Of a stretch of 27,740 nucleotides of DNA, positions 1 to 9,265 are shown in pieces. The stretch spans positions 1 through 27,740 of the forward strand of contig CAICTM010001520.1 in NCBI GenBank assembly GCA_903772945.1. The letters are read 5' to 3'. A program made the position numbers and the translations under genes. The first letter of the stretch is position 1. Every line of letters begins with the position of its first letter. The DNA comes from Seminavis robusta. Taxonomy: Eukaryota; Bacillariophyta; Bacillariophyceae; Naviculales; Naviculaceae. Below the pieces are notes generated by a model. That model worked only from the letters and a program-made list of their open reading frames with translations. It searched no databases and had not been told where the DNA came from.

Positions 1-2859
1 GCTTCTGATTCTATCATGGCCAAGGAAGCATACGAACGATGGTGTCTCGAACATGGGGTTGTGGTTCAGTCATATCACACTGACAATGGCATCTACAAAA
101 GCCAAGCATATGTCCAACATCTTAGGGACCACCATCAATCAATCAGATACTCTGCAACCGGTGCCAAATGGCAGAATGGGGTTTCTGAGGGAGCCATTAG
201 AATTGTAGTAACCAAAGCTAGAACAATGATGATCCATGCTGCACTTCTATGGCCGGAAGTTGATGATGAATCCCTTTGGCCCTTGGCAGTCTCTCATGCA
301 GCACACCTTTACAACCACACTCCGAATTCAGTCACTGGCATTGCTCCCATTGAGATATTTTCCAGAACTGTCAGTGATGGTCAAGTCATCAGAAATGCCC
401 ATCCATGGGGATGCCCTGCCTATGTTTTGGAACCTCGGCTTACCAGTGAAGGAGGAAAGATTCCAAAATGGCAGCCCAGGTCCAGGAGAGGCCAATATGT
501 TGGCACCTCACCTGTCCATTCAGAAAATGTTGGGTTGATCCGCAACCTTACAACCGGATACCTTTCGCCCCAGTACCATCTTGTCTACTATGATGATTGG
601 TTTGAAACAGTTTACTCTTCAGAAGATCAACCACCTCCAGAATGGACCAACATGTGCATCTTCCAACGCTTCGAAACCCTCTTTGATGAGGACACTCCAC
701 CTCCCTTAGCAGACGAGTGGCTTACTCCAGAGGAAAAGGCCATCAACCAACACCGATCTCATCTTCAGAAGCTTCGACAAGGGAGAAAGTTATGGCAGGA
801 TGACAAGAGCAAAGACAGAAGGGATGATCTTCATTTTCAAGCTCCATCTCCAGCACAGCCCCAGGTTCCACACAGGGAGATTCCAGACCGTCTACCATTG
901 CTTCAGACACAACAGTTGCCTTCGTCTTGGACAAGGGAGCCTCTCATCGTCAGCACTCCCACCACAGATGTTCCCATCGAGGCAATCCCTGTCGCTGCCC
1001 CACGTCGGAATCCCAGTAGGACAGCTCACAACAAGAAGCCTGAGATTCTGAACATGGACCCAAAACTGAAGACTTATGCACGCCCTTCATCCCTGCTCAG
1101 TTGTGCTTTAGCTATGACCTTTGGAATCACTCCAATTTCAGGGCACATGCTGCAAGCTCAGGTAACTGGATATTCACCCTTGACCAACACCCAGGAATCG
1201 TTCCATCCTGGCCTTCTTCAAAGCCCACTGGCTCTCAAGGCCAAAACTTCCAGAGACCCTGATCTCCCATCTCTGAAGGAATCTCTGATGGGACCACATG
1301 CAGACCACTTCTGGGCAGCAATGGACAAAGAAATTGCCAGCCTTGAAGGCAAAGGGACTTGGCACATCGTACAACGTTCTTCAATGCCCTCACACCTCAA
1401 GGCAGTTCCCGGAACATGGGTACAACGAATCAAGAGGTTACCAGATGGCCAATTGAACAAGTTCAAATCTAGATGGTGCTGCAGAGGTGACCTTCAGTCC
1501 TATGAAGGCACCGCATATTCTCCACTTGTCGGTTGGCCCACTGTTAGAGCCGGTCTTCTTCTTGCAGCTGCGCATGGATGGGAATCGAGACAAGTTGATT
1601 TTACTCTTGCTTTCTGTCAGAGTCCTCAGCCTGCCGATCAGCCATTGTACATGGAATTGCCTCAGTACTATCGACCCAAAGATTATGAAGGACAGGACTG
1701 TGTTTTGAAACTTGACAAGTCTATCTATGGGCAGACCGATTCACCCAAATTATTCTATGAGCATCTATGTCGTGGGATGATCCAACTTGGTTTCGAAACC
1801 TCAGAAGCAGACCCCTGTTTATTTATTCATAAGGAGCATCAACTCATGGTATTAAATTATTGTGATGACCAAATCTGGCTCAGTCCGGACAATGATCTGA
1901 TTGAGTCCTATGTTGGACAGCTCCAGAAGCTTGGATATGATCTCACCATGGAAGACAAGGGAGACATCTTTGGATTCCTTGGTATTAATTTTGAAAGACA
2001 GGGAGACAATGTGGAATTGACTCAAAAGGGGCTCATCAACAAGGTTATTGAATACACTGGCATGTCTGAAGCCAGCTCTAAGCTTTCTCCTGCTGCCACC
2101 GATCCGCTCGGCGCTGACAAACTGGGTGCCCCATTTGAAGAAGAGTGGAGCTATCCAGCTGCAGTTGGGATGCTGCTTTACATTGCATCCAACACTCGCC
2201 CAGACATCACCTTTAGTGTACATCAGGTAGCACGATTCAGCCACAACCCCAGGCATTCCCATGCTCAAGCCATCAAACGAATCATTCGGTACTTGATTGG
2301 CACAAGTGACAAAGGCATTTGTTTTAGCCCTAAGCTTGATCAAGGACTTGATTGTTGGGTGGATGCTGACTTCGCGGGGTTGTATGGATATGAGGATGAT
2401 CAGGATCCTGTATCCGTCAAGTCTCGCACTGGTTTTGTTTTGACTTTGTTTGGGTGCCCTATCATTTGGTCCAGCAAACTGCAGACTGACATTACTTTGA
2501 GCTCCACTGCTGCTGAGTATGTTGCCTTCAGCATGTCAATGAGGGAGCTGCTTCCTATGCGAGCCTTGCTCAAAGAAATTGGTAACAAACTGAACATGCC
2601 CGTAATTACTGACAGTCTCGTGCGCTCTACAGTGTTCGAAGACAACCAAGGTTGCCTGTCTCTTGTGAATGTTCCCAAGATGTCAGCACGCAACAAGTAT
2701 TTGGCATTAAAGTACCACTTCTTTAGGTCAAATATCGGGGAGTCAAAGGGCATCGTGGCCAAGTACATTCCGACTCTGGAACAACGGGCCGACATTTTCA
2801 CTAAGGGTCTTCCGGCTCCACAGTTTGCGGTCATTCGAAAGCTCCTCATGGGGTGGTAA
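1..2859 (+). CDS. Copia (Ty1) retrotransposon polyprotein, 5'-partial: integrase end, RT, RNase H
   Basis: The frame is open from base 1, so the ATG at 16 is internal and the gene runs off the left edge. Integrase core residues are visible: Asp in YHTDNG (codon 82-84) and Glu in GVSEGA (codon 187-189). A Pro/Gln-rich linker follows (about 640-1050). The RT domain spans roughly 1360-2080, with Asp in QVDFTLAF and the catalytic box YCDD at 1858-1869 in place of the usual YVDD. RNase H follows, with Asp in WVDADFAG (2362-2364), Glu in STAAEY and Asp in FEDNQG, and the frame ends in the Copia-typical ADIFTKGL. Integrase inserts cDNA; RT and RNase H make it in cytoplasmic particles. There is no internal stop across about 950 codons, so this copy looks young. 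Gag and protease are outside the window. The family assignment is secure; activity is inferred only from the open frame. Confidence 0.95.
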   Translation, partial: ASDSIMAKEAYERWCLEHGVVVQSYHTDNGIYKSQAYVQHLRDHHQSIRYSATGAKWQNGVSEGAIRIVVTKARTMMIHAALLWPEVDDESLWPLAVSHAAHLYNHTPNSVTGIAPIEIFSRTVSDGQVIRNAHPWGCPAYVLEPRLTSEGGKIPKWQPRSRRGQYVGTSPVHSENVGLIRNLTTGYLSPQYHLVYYDDWFETVYSSEDQPPPEWTNMCIFQRFETLFDEDTPPPLADEWLTPEEKAINQHRSHLQKLRQGRKLWQDDKSKDRRDDLHFQAPSPAQPQVPHREIPDRLPLLQTQQLPSSWTREPLIVSTPTTDVPIEAIPVAAPRRNPSRTAHNKKPEILNMDPKLKTYARPSSLLSCALAMTFGITPISGHMLQAQVTGYSPLTNTQESFHPGLLQSPLALKAKTSRDPDLPSLKESLMGPHADHFWAAMDKEIASLEGKGTWHIVQRSSMPSHLKAVPGTWVQRIKRLPDGQLNKFKSRWCCRGDLQSYEGTAYSPLVGWPTVRAGLLLAAAHGWESRQVDFTLAFCQSPQPADQPLYMELPQYYRPKDYEGQDCVLKLDKSIYGQTDSPKLFYEHLCRGMIQLGFETSEADPCLFIHKEHQLMVLNYCDDQIWLSPDNDLIESYVGQLQKLGYDLTMEDKGDIFGFLGINFERQGDNVELTQKGLINKVIEYTGMSEASSKLSPAATDPLGADKLGAPFEEEWSYPAAVGMLLYIASNTRPDITFSVHQVARFSHNPRHSHAQAIKRIIRYLIGTSDKGICFSPKLDQGLDCWVDADFAGLYGYEDDQDPVSVKSRTGFVLTLFGCPIIWSSKLQTDITLSSTAAEYVAFSMSMRELLPMRALLKEIGNKLNMPVITDSLVRSTVFEDNQGCLSLVNVPKMSARNKYLALKYHFFRSNIGESKGIVAKYIPTLEQRADIFTKGLPAPQFAVIRKLLMGW

Positions 2860-2924
2860 TTTACCTCAGCACTTTGCTGGGGACTCTCTCCTATCGTTTC
2901 TTGCGACAGCTTCATTTCAGCTGT

Positions 2925-2931
2925 AAGGGAG
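2925..2931 (+). other. Probable polypurine tract of the first Copia element
   Basis: A seven-base purine run sits directly against the LTR start TG at 2932. Plus-strand cDNA synthesis in LTR retrotransposons starts from such a tract. The call rests on position only. Confidence 0.5.
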
Positions 2932-3083
2932 TGCGACGGGATACAGCTTACAATTCAGCTTTACAGCTTTACTATTTGCAGGCTTATTCTAGAAAATAAT
3001 CAATAACTGCTCACTTATTTGGAAATACAAACTTTACATCTCTTAGATCCTTAGATTAATCAATGCACAATGGTATTGTCGCA
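2932..3083 (+). repeat. 3' LTR of the first Copia element (152 bp)
   Basis: Starts TGCGAC and ends GTCGCA, a perfect 6-bp inverted terminus as expected for an LTR. It lies 72 bp after the pol stop and directly follows a purine run (AAGGGAG, 2925-2931) that fits a polypurine tract. The 5' LTR is outside the window, so identity between LTRs cannot be tested. Immediately after 3083 the sequence becomes the minus-strand RT gene of another element, so 3084 onward is the insertion flank and the target-site duplication should begin with GGTCC. Confidence 0.75.
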
Positions 3084-4032
3084 GGTCCAGGTCATCCATT
3101 CCCTCGGCATGATGCTCAAGTCTGTGCGGAGGGCAGGCTCTGGGGGACTTCAGGAAGCGTTCATTTGCTCGGTCGCAGGTAGTCTCCGACATGCCACTGA
3201 AAGTAGGCGGCGACTCGAAGGCAGCACCAGCGCGAGTCGGATACAGTCGGAAGGGTTCAGGAACATGCGGTAGAAGCCGTCCTTGATGTCATGTTTGCAG
3301 AGGCGGACGGGTCCAAACTTGGGGTTTGCGTGACGCACATCGTACAGGATGCGCGGCAGGGCATTTCCAAATTGCATGGCCTCGGGCGGTGCATGATGTG
3401 ATGTGGTTTCGTTGACGGAGGGCCAGCCCCAGTTCCAGGTGTGGTCGCTGATGAGTTGGGGTTTTCGGTCTCATTCCACCTTCACCGCAGCGGCAGAAAG
3501 AAGGAGGAAGGGTTCATCCTTGACGAGGTCGAATGGAAGGACAGCCCAGAACTTGTTCTGGATGAACTCGGAAAATTCCTCACGGAGGAAGTCGGAATGC
3601 TCGGTAGCAGATTTGTGGCAGCCGCGGCGGATGCATTCCTCCTTCTGTTCCGTCGTCCAGGGAGGTGATTCGTTTTGTACGGGGACCCCATGGTCTCTCC
3701 AGTGGCAGAGCAAGGGGATGGCAGGATGTTCGACATCCTCCAAGTTCGGAGCAAGGTAGGAGCACCCTCTGAAGTCGGTGACAAAGGATTCCCACGTCTC
3801 TGCCTTCGAGTAGGCTGAGCAAAGGTTTTGGACTAACGTACCTAGTCTGTCATTTCGGATTGATCTGGTATCAATGGCAGGGCTAGTAGTTTTAGTGGTG
3901 TTTGATGTAGTGGATGAAGGCGGTCGGCGTTTCTTGTGATCCGGGCAGTAGGCCAGCCGACCGCTTTGATGATGGAGACATTGACAGCGAGGCCGCGTGT
4001 GAGAGGGCGTGAATTGAAGTGGTAGAAATTTC
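3084..4032 (-). pseudogene. Reverse transcriptase (Ty3/DIRS-like), broken and truncated
   Basis: Reading on the minus strand, a small Cys/His cluster (CQCLHH...YCPDHK, about 3910-3990) leads into an RT N-terminal region (FLREEFSEFIQ, 3540-3600). After an in-frame TGA (3471-3473) come DRKPQLISDHTWNW, MQFGNALPRIL and the RT core CKHDIKDGFYRMFLNP (about 3240-3310). At about 3215 the frame shifts and roughly 15 residues of the core appear to be missing before SPPTFSGMSETT resumes. The YxDD region is absent because the Copia LTR ending at 3083 interrupts the gene. The motif order resembles RT proteins I recall from stramenopile Ty3/DIRS-like elements; the exact superfamily is not certain. The protein cannot be functional as read. 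Confidence 0.75.
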
Positions 4033-6267
4033 GTGTGAAGGTGTTTTGCGAGCAGGAGTGCTCCTGTTAGTCCTTGGAGGTTTCACAGGAGAGACATCGC
4101 GATCAAAAGGGCGGAGACCAAACTGCTTGCGAGGCATGGACGCCACCGAGATAGGAGCGGGCGCTCCAATATGGGTGGCGAGTCCAGGCGTGGAGACTCA
4201 GGGCTGCGGGTCAGCAACTCCACAGTCCGTGAGGAGAGTGTGGAGCTTCTGCACCGTAGCCGCCGAGTAGCGCTTGTGGGTGGCAGTGCGCTTGCATCCG
4301 GAGGTGCAGCTGCCTTTGAGGGCCCAAGCCATTCAGACACCTTGACCACCGTGCTTGGGAATAGTGTACTGATGGTCCTTGGTCATTTCAGTAATGGAGC
4401 GGAATCCCGAGTCCTGGAAACGCTTCAAGAGGTCCTCATCGCCGTGGACGTTGGTAACCGGGTGCGCTCCTGCTCGCTGTTGGTTTGCTCCGGCAGGCTT
4501 CTTGCTAGGCGGCTCGGGAGCGGGCTTGAAGAACGAGTACCAGTGAGCAGGGAGCTCAGCGAGAGACGAGGCACGGGAGGACTGAACGAGTCTAGTCAGC
4601 GCACCAAAGTTGGGGGCAGCAGCGCCCGGATTTAGGATAGCTTCGTTGAACCACAGGAAGTAATCTTGTTGGACCTCGAAAAGGATGTGACCGCACAAGT
4701 CCACCGCCACACTCCGGTTGTCAGCATGTAGGCCATGGATGGTGTGGAGGTAGGATCCCAGCGAGAGGGCCACATCACGCACCGAGCGCGAGACGGGATG
4801 GATTCCTCCATGGAAGACATCTATCATGATGGAGAACCCATAGAGCTTCTCCTCCGCAATGCGACCATCGGTGGGAAACTTGACGTCGGTGGAAGTGATG
4901 GCGATGGCATCTTCCAAGGTGACGGAGGCTCCCTTCTCAACGTACTCCGCTCGAGCAGCCAAGTCCTGGACTGCCTTTGCTTCCGAATGGCCTTGGCACA
5001 CCACCGAGAAGGGGGAGAGGCCTTCGCCCAGGGTGGTCCCTTGACCGTTCACGAAGTACTTGCGGAAGACACGATCCAGAATGTGTCCAGTGATCAAGGG
5101 TTTGTTCGCGAGGTTAATGGGCAGTGCCGAAGCCTGAGTGCGTTCGTCTAGTTGAGCCTGCAAGATCCCGTGTTCATTCCCTTTGGGGGACTTTGCGAGC
5201 AGACGGTGAATGACGGGAAGGTTGGCGTCATCGACCACGTTACAGAGGTTGTGGACGCGAGTGGCTAGGGTGACCCCGAATTTATCCGTGAAGGTTTTGT
5301 TACTCTTCTCACGGTCGTACTAGAGTTGTTGTTCAACAGTGGCCTCCAGCGTATCACGTAGGTTCGTGATTCCCGCGTTGAAGGTTGCGTTGGTCAGGCC
5401 TGGACCTACCGCGCCAAGCGCCGCCAGGTAGGGGGAGAGCACCCGGTTGGTGCTTCGTTGGAGCGCGTTTGCGCTAATGGGTGCGGCCACGTTAGCGGCA
5501 GCATTACTAGTGGATGTGTGACCTCCCGCGACCAACGTACAACAGGCGCGGAACCATTGGACCAAAGGGGCGATGGCCGCCTGTCGCGCAGGATCCGCGT
5601 GAGTCATCTCGGGGGTGAGGACTTCTGCACGGAACTGGGGAAGACTGTACTGTCCTTCGGGACGGGCCACAAGGACGGCTTCAGAGAGATAGGACGGAAG
5701 AGGCATCACACGACGGACCCGGAAGACATCAGTGTCCGCGACACCACCGCCATGGGGCCCACTGTGTAGCACAGGAGCCGGAGCGGCAGCAAACATGGTT
5801 CCTCCGTCAATAATTGTCATGTTGTGGCAGGTTACGTCAGCCGTGCGCTCGAACGCAGACATGGGAAGGACCACCGTGATAGCGCTTTGAAAATCGTTCC
5901 CTACCACGATAGCGTAGAGATTGTCGTAAGGAGAGGCCTGACTCGGATTCACGGGGTAGGCGTAAAGTGAGTGTCCAATGTAGATATTCGTTTCATCATT
6001 TTGGAGGACGAAGCCAAAGGTGACAGGCGAACGAAGACAAAATTGGCTCATAGCGCGAGAGGCAACATCACGAAGACAAAATTGGCTCATAGCGCGAGAG
6101 GCAACATCACGATTTGCATTCGAGGCGCCACCCACAGAAGTGAGGATATCAGTGTAGTTTGGAGCATGTACCTCCCATGCCGCTGCACGAGAGATGAGAT
6201 CCGAGAAATTAGAGCTGGCATAGTGAAGGTCGAAAAGATACGAAACCTGATGCCGGCGCAAGAGATT
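4033..6267 (-). pseudogene. Gag-like ORF of the Ty3/DIRS-like element, with nonsense codons
   Basis: One minus-strand frame runs from about 6267 to 4033 and is interrupted only by TAG at 5320-5322, TGA at 4333-4335 and TGA at 4198-4200. The sequence continues in the same frame after each stop (L-stop-YDREKSNK; GGQGV-stop-MAWALKGSC; DPQP-stop-VSTPG), so these are point nonsense changes rather than gene ends. The distal part carries a Cys-rich patch (CTSGCKRT, about 4290) and HKRYSAATVQKLHTLLTDCG, a signature I recall from the region between gag and RT in this element type. A frameshift near 4030 separates it from the RT frame. No ATG starts the frame; a TAG lies just upstream of 6267. The role is presumably a structural gag-type protein. 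Family assignment rests on linkage to RT and remembered relatives. Confidence 0.65.
6031..6112 (+). repeat. 39-bp tandem duplication inside the gag-like ORF
   Basis: Two perfect 39-bp units with a four-base overhang. The unit is a multiple of three, so on the minus strand the protein gains a second copy of RDVASRAMSQFCL without a frameshift. It looks like replication slippage. Confidence 0.9.
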
Positions 6268-6784
6268 AATCTAATCTAGGTTCTTGCTTTCAGCGTCGGC
6301 TGAATGAAGAATTGTGAGCTGAGAGAGAGACAACCTTCTTGCGATCGGCAGTTCAATGGCTGATCTTGGCTAGGTCGCTGGCTTTAGTGATTCATGGTTG
6401 CCGCTGTGATCTTGCCAAATGTGGTCTTGGACGGGCGTCGTTGCCTTAGGGTAATCTTGTTCGAGAGGCATTGAGGAGCTGATGTGTGCATCATCATGTG
6501 GGGTATCCAATTCCGGAACGCAGGTGATGACCTGCGAGATGTAGAGATGTACTTGAGTTGTAGGTGAGGAGCGTGGGAATTAATTTTGCAAATTGTGAGA
6601 TGGTCCTCTCGGCAACCATGATTAGGGTCATAGTTGCGAGAACCCATCAGGGTTCAAGTTTCCACGCTGCGGGGCGTGGAAACTCGGACGGGGGGTTCCC
6701 CAGGCGTGCTGCTGCTCAACACGGCAGATAGTTAGTCGTAAAGCACCTTCCGGAGTTTTTACACTTTCTCCGGTGGGGGGCTTA
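6268..6784. other. Element leader/flank, no convincing gene
   Basis: An 87-codon minus-strand frame (6384-6647) starts with ATG but matches nothing I recognise; it may be leader of the gag-like element. A strong hairpin is present at 6657-6684. Bases 6701-6724 match 23 of 24 positions of the sequence directly after LTR B (15251-15274, opposite strand), so a fragment of a related Copia leader lies here. The rest is GC-rich and unassigned. Confidence 0.5.
6657..6684. repeat. Perfect 11-bp inverted repeat (hairpin), 6-base loop
   Basis: AGTTTCCACGC and its exact reverse complement flank the loop TGCGGG. It lies just before the Copia-leader-like stretch at 6701. The function is unknown. Confidence 0.75.
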
Positions 6785-6900
6785 CACTAGGCCGGTTCCT
6801 AAGTGGGCGCCTCCGTGCGTCTGAGGTATGCCGGTTCGTTATGGCACCTTTCAGCGGGATTGTCTAGCGAGGTGTAGCCTATAAAATAAAATTTCGTTAT
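6785..6900 (+). repeat. Diverged ~115-bp direct repeat, copy 1
   Basis: Pairs with 8157-8268 in the same orientation. Shared landmarks in order are CTAGGCC/CGTTCCTAA, a GGGTTC/CGGTTC block followed by TTATG, CAGCG, GTCTAGCGA, an AT-rich AAAATAA run and TTCGTTAT at the end. Each copy also contains an internal repeat (CCGGTTCCTAAG and CCGGTTCGTTAT). It could be a short terminal repeat or a dispersed element. Confidence 0.6.
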
Positions 6901-7183
6901 TTTTTTGACTCTTGTGGCTCCAGATCCATCATGACTTGATTCGCAAGCTCTCCTTCATCATCATCAGAGTCGCAGTTGGGCATCCTGTCACTGCCGACTG
7001 GTTGTCAAACTCTGCCTCGCAATCTTCTGGAGAAGCCTCTTCCCTCCCATCATCTTCATCCATTCTTGTCCTTGGTGTTTGCGGGTGTTCTTGGCGTTGG
7101 TGCAAGGCTGTTGCCAAGCCTCTAAGAGGAGGAAGCGCAACAGACTCTTCATCATCTTCGTCTGATGAGCAAAGCGATGCCAT
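6897..7183 (-). CDS. Small acidic hypothetical protein, frame broken
   Basis: Minus-strand ATG at 7183 starts an acidic frame (SSDEDDEES, RMDEDDGREEASPEDCEAEFD). That frame ends at 6929, but after a one-base shift near 6985 an equally acidic frame (NCDSDDDEGELANQ) continues to TAA at 6897. The frame is also open upstream of the ATG to about 7270. Similar acidity on both sides of the shift suggests one protein with a small indel. No domain is recognised. Acidic N-termini occur in some transposases, but no transposase core follows, so the function is unknown. Confidence 0.3.
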
Positions 7184-7609
7184 GGCGTTGAAGTGTCGAA
7201 AAAGAAAGTTTTCGTCATTGTGAGTGGGTGGAACTGATTCGTGTGGCGCAGTCCCGGATTTCTACGCGCGCAGATCCATTGCCGGGCAGTCAGCCAAACA
7301 CATAGATAGATCTAGCGCAATACCTATCTTCATTTTAAAACAGAGATATGACTATCAATAGACGTATATACCCAACCAGACAGGCTTTCAGAGGGAAAAA
7401 GAGGGCGCGGTGCAGTTGGGCCTGTGTTAAGAGATACTGAGTCTGCAAAGCTAGATTTACTGCCCGGCAGTGCATTCACGGGTCAGCCAAGACTAAACGA
7501 TAGATAGTGTAAACTTTTGGGAGAAGAAAGAATGTACGCACATTCCTTTTTTCCTTCTTAGAGTTCTTCACAACAAGTAACTACTAATAATAACACCAAC
7601 ACAGCTTCT

Positions 7610-7870
7610 GGTGCCTTGCATTGGAGCAAGCCGACGGCATCATCGCCGCCGCCAGCAGCACGAGGATGCTGCATGGCACTCGGGACAGTCCTTCTTCATA
7701 TGTACCTGGGTTTCTTGCAGTAGAAACACTACACCAAAAGGGCAGGGTGGCCGAGACACCTTAGTTGAGGGCATCTTGCATCTGTTTTTTGCTGTCGTCT
7801 GATTCCCCACGGAAATCCGTAATGCACGGAATCATGGCCGGAACATCCTCGGGTCAATCTTTTTGCCCTA
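7610..7870 (-). pseudogene. Decayed Copia gag fragment with zinc-knuckle remnant
   Basis: Clearly homologous, with many substitutions, to the gag at 14280-14640 on the same strand. Shared stretches include the ACAGTCCTTCTT block, GGGTTTCTTGCAGTAGAA, GGGCATCTTGCATCTGTTTTTT and GGAACATCCTC. On the minus strand CFYCKKP of a CX2CX4HX4C knuckle is readable, then a frame break precedes KKDC. No complete frame remains. It is probably a separate, older insertion of the family at 13-19 kb. Confidence 0.8.
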
Positions 7871-8156
7871 CAGATGTGTAGTTCGTCTGCAGCTGGTTGG
7901 CAGGTACCTGGACCAGTCAGGTCGCTGCCTCCACAGTGAGACAGTTCTTACAATACAATTCACTCAGGAGTTCTTCCTGTGCCTCCTCATGCATAGAGAC
8001 TGTCAGCGCTCAGTATGTGCGACCGGTGTTTCATCTGACTCATCGGTCTGTATCAGAATTGCGGGCGCCCGGCTCATTTCAACCAGGAACTCATGGAGTA
8101 ATATCCTCACAGGTCTTCCACTTTGGGTCTCGCTCAACTTGGATGATGCAAGTTTG
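7871..8156. other. Unassigned sequence
   Basis: Short reading frames occur on the plus strand, but none has a recognisable domain and they overlap in different frames. It may be further decayed gag flank. Confidence 0.3.
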
Positions 8157-8268
8157 CGCTAGGCCCGTTCCTAAATGGGCATCGTACGTCTAAGATATGC
8201 GGGTTCCTTATGACACCATTCAGCGCTTAGTCTAGCGACGTGCGGACTTTAAAATAATACTTCGTTAT
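8157..8268 (+). repeat. Diverged ~115-bp direct repeat, copy 2
   Basis: Second copy of the 6785-6900 sequence, same orientation, with substitutions and small indels throughout. It ends in the same TTCGTTAT. The pair encloses the acidic frame and the gag fragment. Confidence 0.6.
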
Positions 8269-8756
8269 GGCTGATGAAAGTGATAAATTTAGTCATGTAA
8301 AATCCCCCAAGGGAGATTTGCCTATTGAATCCTCGGTTGGCAGGCTGGTAACGTACTTGGAGATCCCATCATCAAAAAAGAGAGCCTTGGTGAGGACACC
8401 ACAAACTCCCAAGCTTCAAATCTTGGCTCTTTAACTCATACGAACAACCACTGGGGTTTCCACTGAGGCAACCCAAGAATGAGCGTGTCATCAGTATGTT
8501 TACTTGCATCCGAGGAGTCGACCAAGAGGTATCACAAAACAATCATTCAACTAGTTGTGTGGAAACAGTACAAGTTACTCATCATCGAAGAGACGAATTT
8601 TTCAAGTAAACAAACCAACCCAGCTCTAGCGAGAATTTCAGCTGCTGTACGAGAATGATTCCAGATTCGTTGTTGAGGTTTTATGCAACCAAAAGGCTCA
8701 AGTCAGGGAAATATGTTAACAACAGTTTTACGGCTCGGGTACACACGAACTTCTGG

Positions 8757-9265
8757 TTAAGGAGGTACCACCCTCTTTTAGTCATGAGTTGGGATTCACA
8801 GAATAATATATGCGAATATCGCGAGAAAATCGCGACAGCAACAACAAAAAAGCGATTTCGATCGCTCCTTTTGGGACTGGCTGTTGTGCTTCTTGTACTC
8901 AGTTCTCACAGTACCTACGATACAGTTAAGTCTTCTAAACATACATGTTGAGAAGGAGTGACTTAGTTGGAGAGTTGCTGGTGCCTTGGTCGATCGGTCT
9001 TGGCAGCAGCATGCTTATCGGTCGATTTTCGACATCTTATCAGAGTTAACAGTGAACTAAGCCCCAGTGACTCTCCAACCAGACGGGGCACTCTTGTTTG
9101 TTATATGACTAGGACTATTTGTATTGGTCAAAGGCTTAACAAAGGTCTTTATTCTACCCAACTGATCAGTCCAATTCAGCGATCGAAATCGGTTTTTTGT
9201 TGTTGTTGTCGCGATTTTACTAGTAGCCCCGACTCATGACTCAAAAGCGGGTGGTACCTCCTTAA
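8757..9265. mobile_element. MITE-like element with ~100-bp terminal inverted repeats
   Basis: The left arm (8757-8881) is the inverted, diverged copy of the right arm (9168-9265). Outermost bases are TTAA then GGAGGTACCACCC on the left and the exact complement on the right. Both arms continue with TTTT-AGTCATGAGT, AAAATCGCGACA-CAACAACAAAAAA and CGATTTCGATCGCT. The left arm carries about 20 extra bases. TTAA at both ends is the target duplication expected of piggyBac-type elements; a TA duplication (Tc1/mariner) is also compatible. The 290-bp interior has no convincing gene, so the element is non-autonomous. A weaker nested inverted pair lies inside (8960-8981 with 9064-9084). Confidence 0.8.

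Noticed and set aside
16..18. ATG at 16 as the true start of the first Copia gene
   Set aside because: The frame is open to base 1 and the ATG falls inside the integrase core.
1852..2915. Antisense ORFs opposite the Copia RT and RNase H (163 and 171 codons)
   Set aside because: No domain; they mirror the codon pattern of a well-supported sense gene.
6785..6900. tRNA-derived SINE with A and B boxes
   Set aside because: GGTTCG-like words occur but spacing and flanking stems do not fit a tRNA; the two similar words come from an internal duplication.
7741..7760. tRNA-like box (GGGTGGCCGAG)
   Set aside because: It aligns with the gag relic at about 14460-14480 (GGTGGCTGAGACACC). No acceptor stem, anticodon arm or B box in position.
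8655..8951. 98-codon plus-strand ORF
   Set aside because: It crosses the left TIR and interior of the MITE-like element and has no motif; chance frame.
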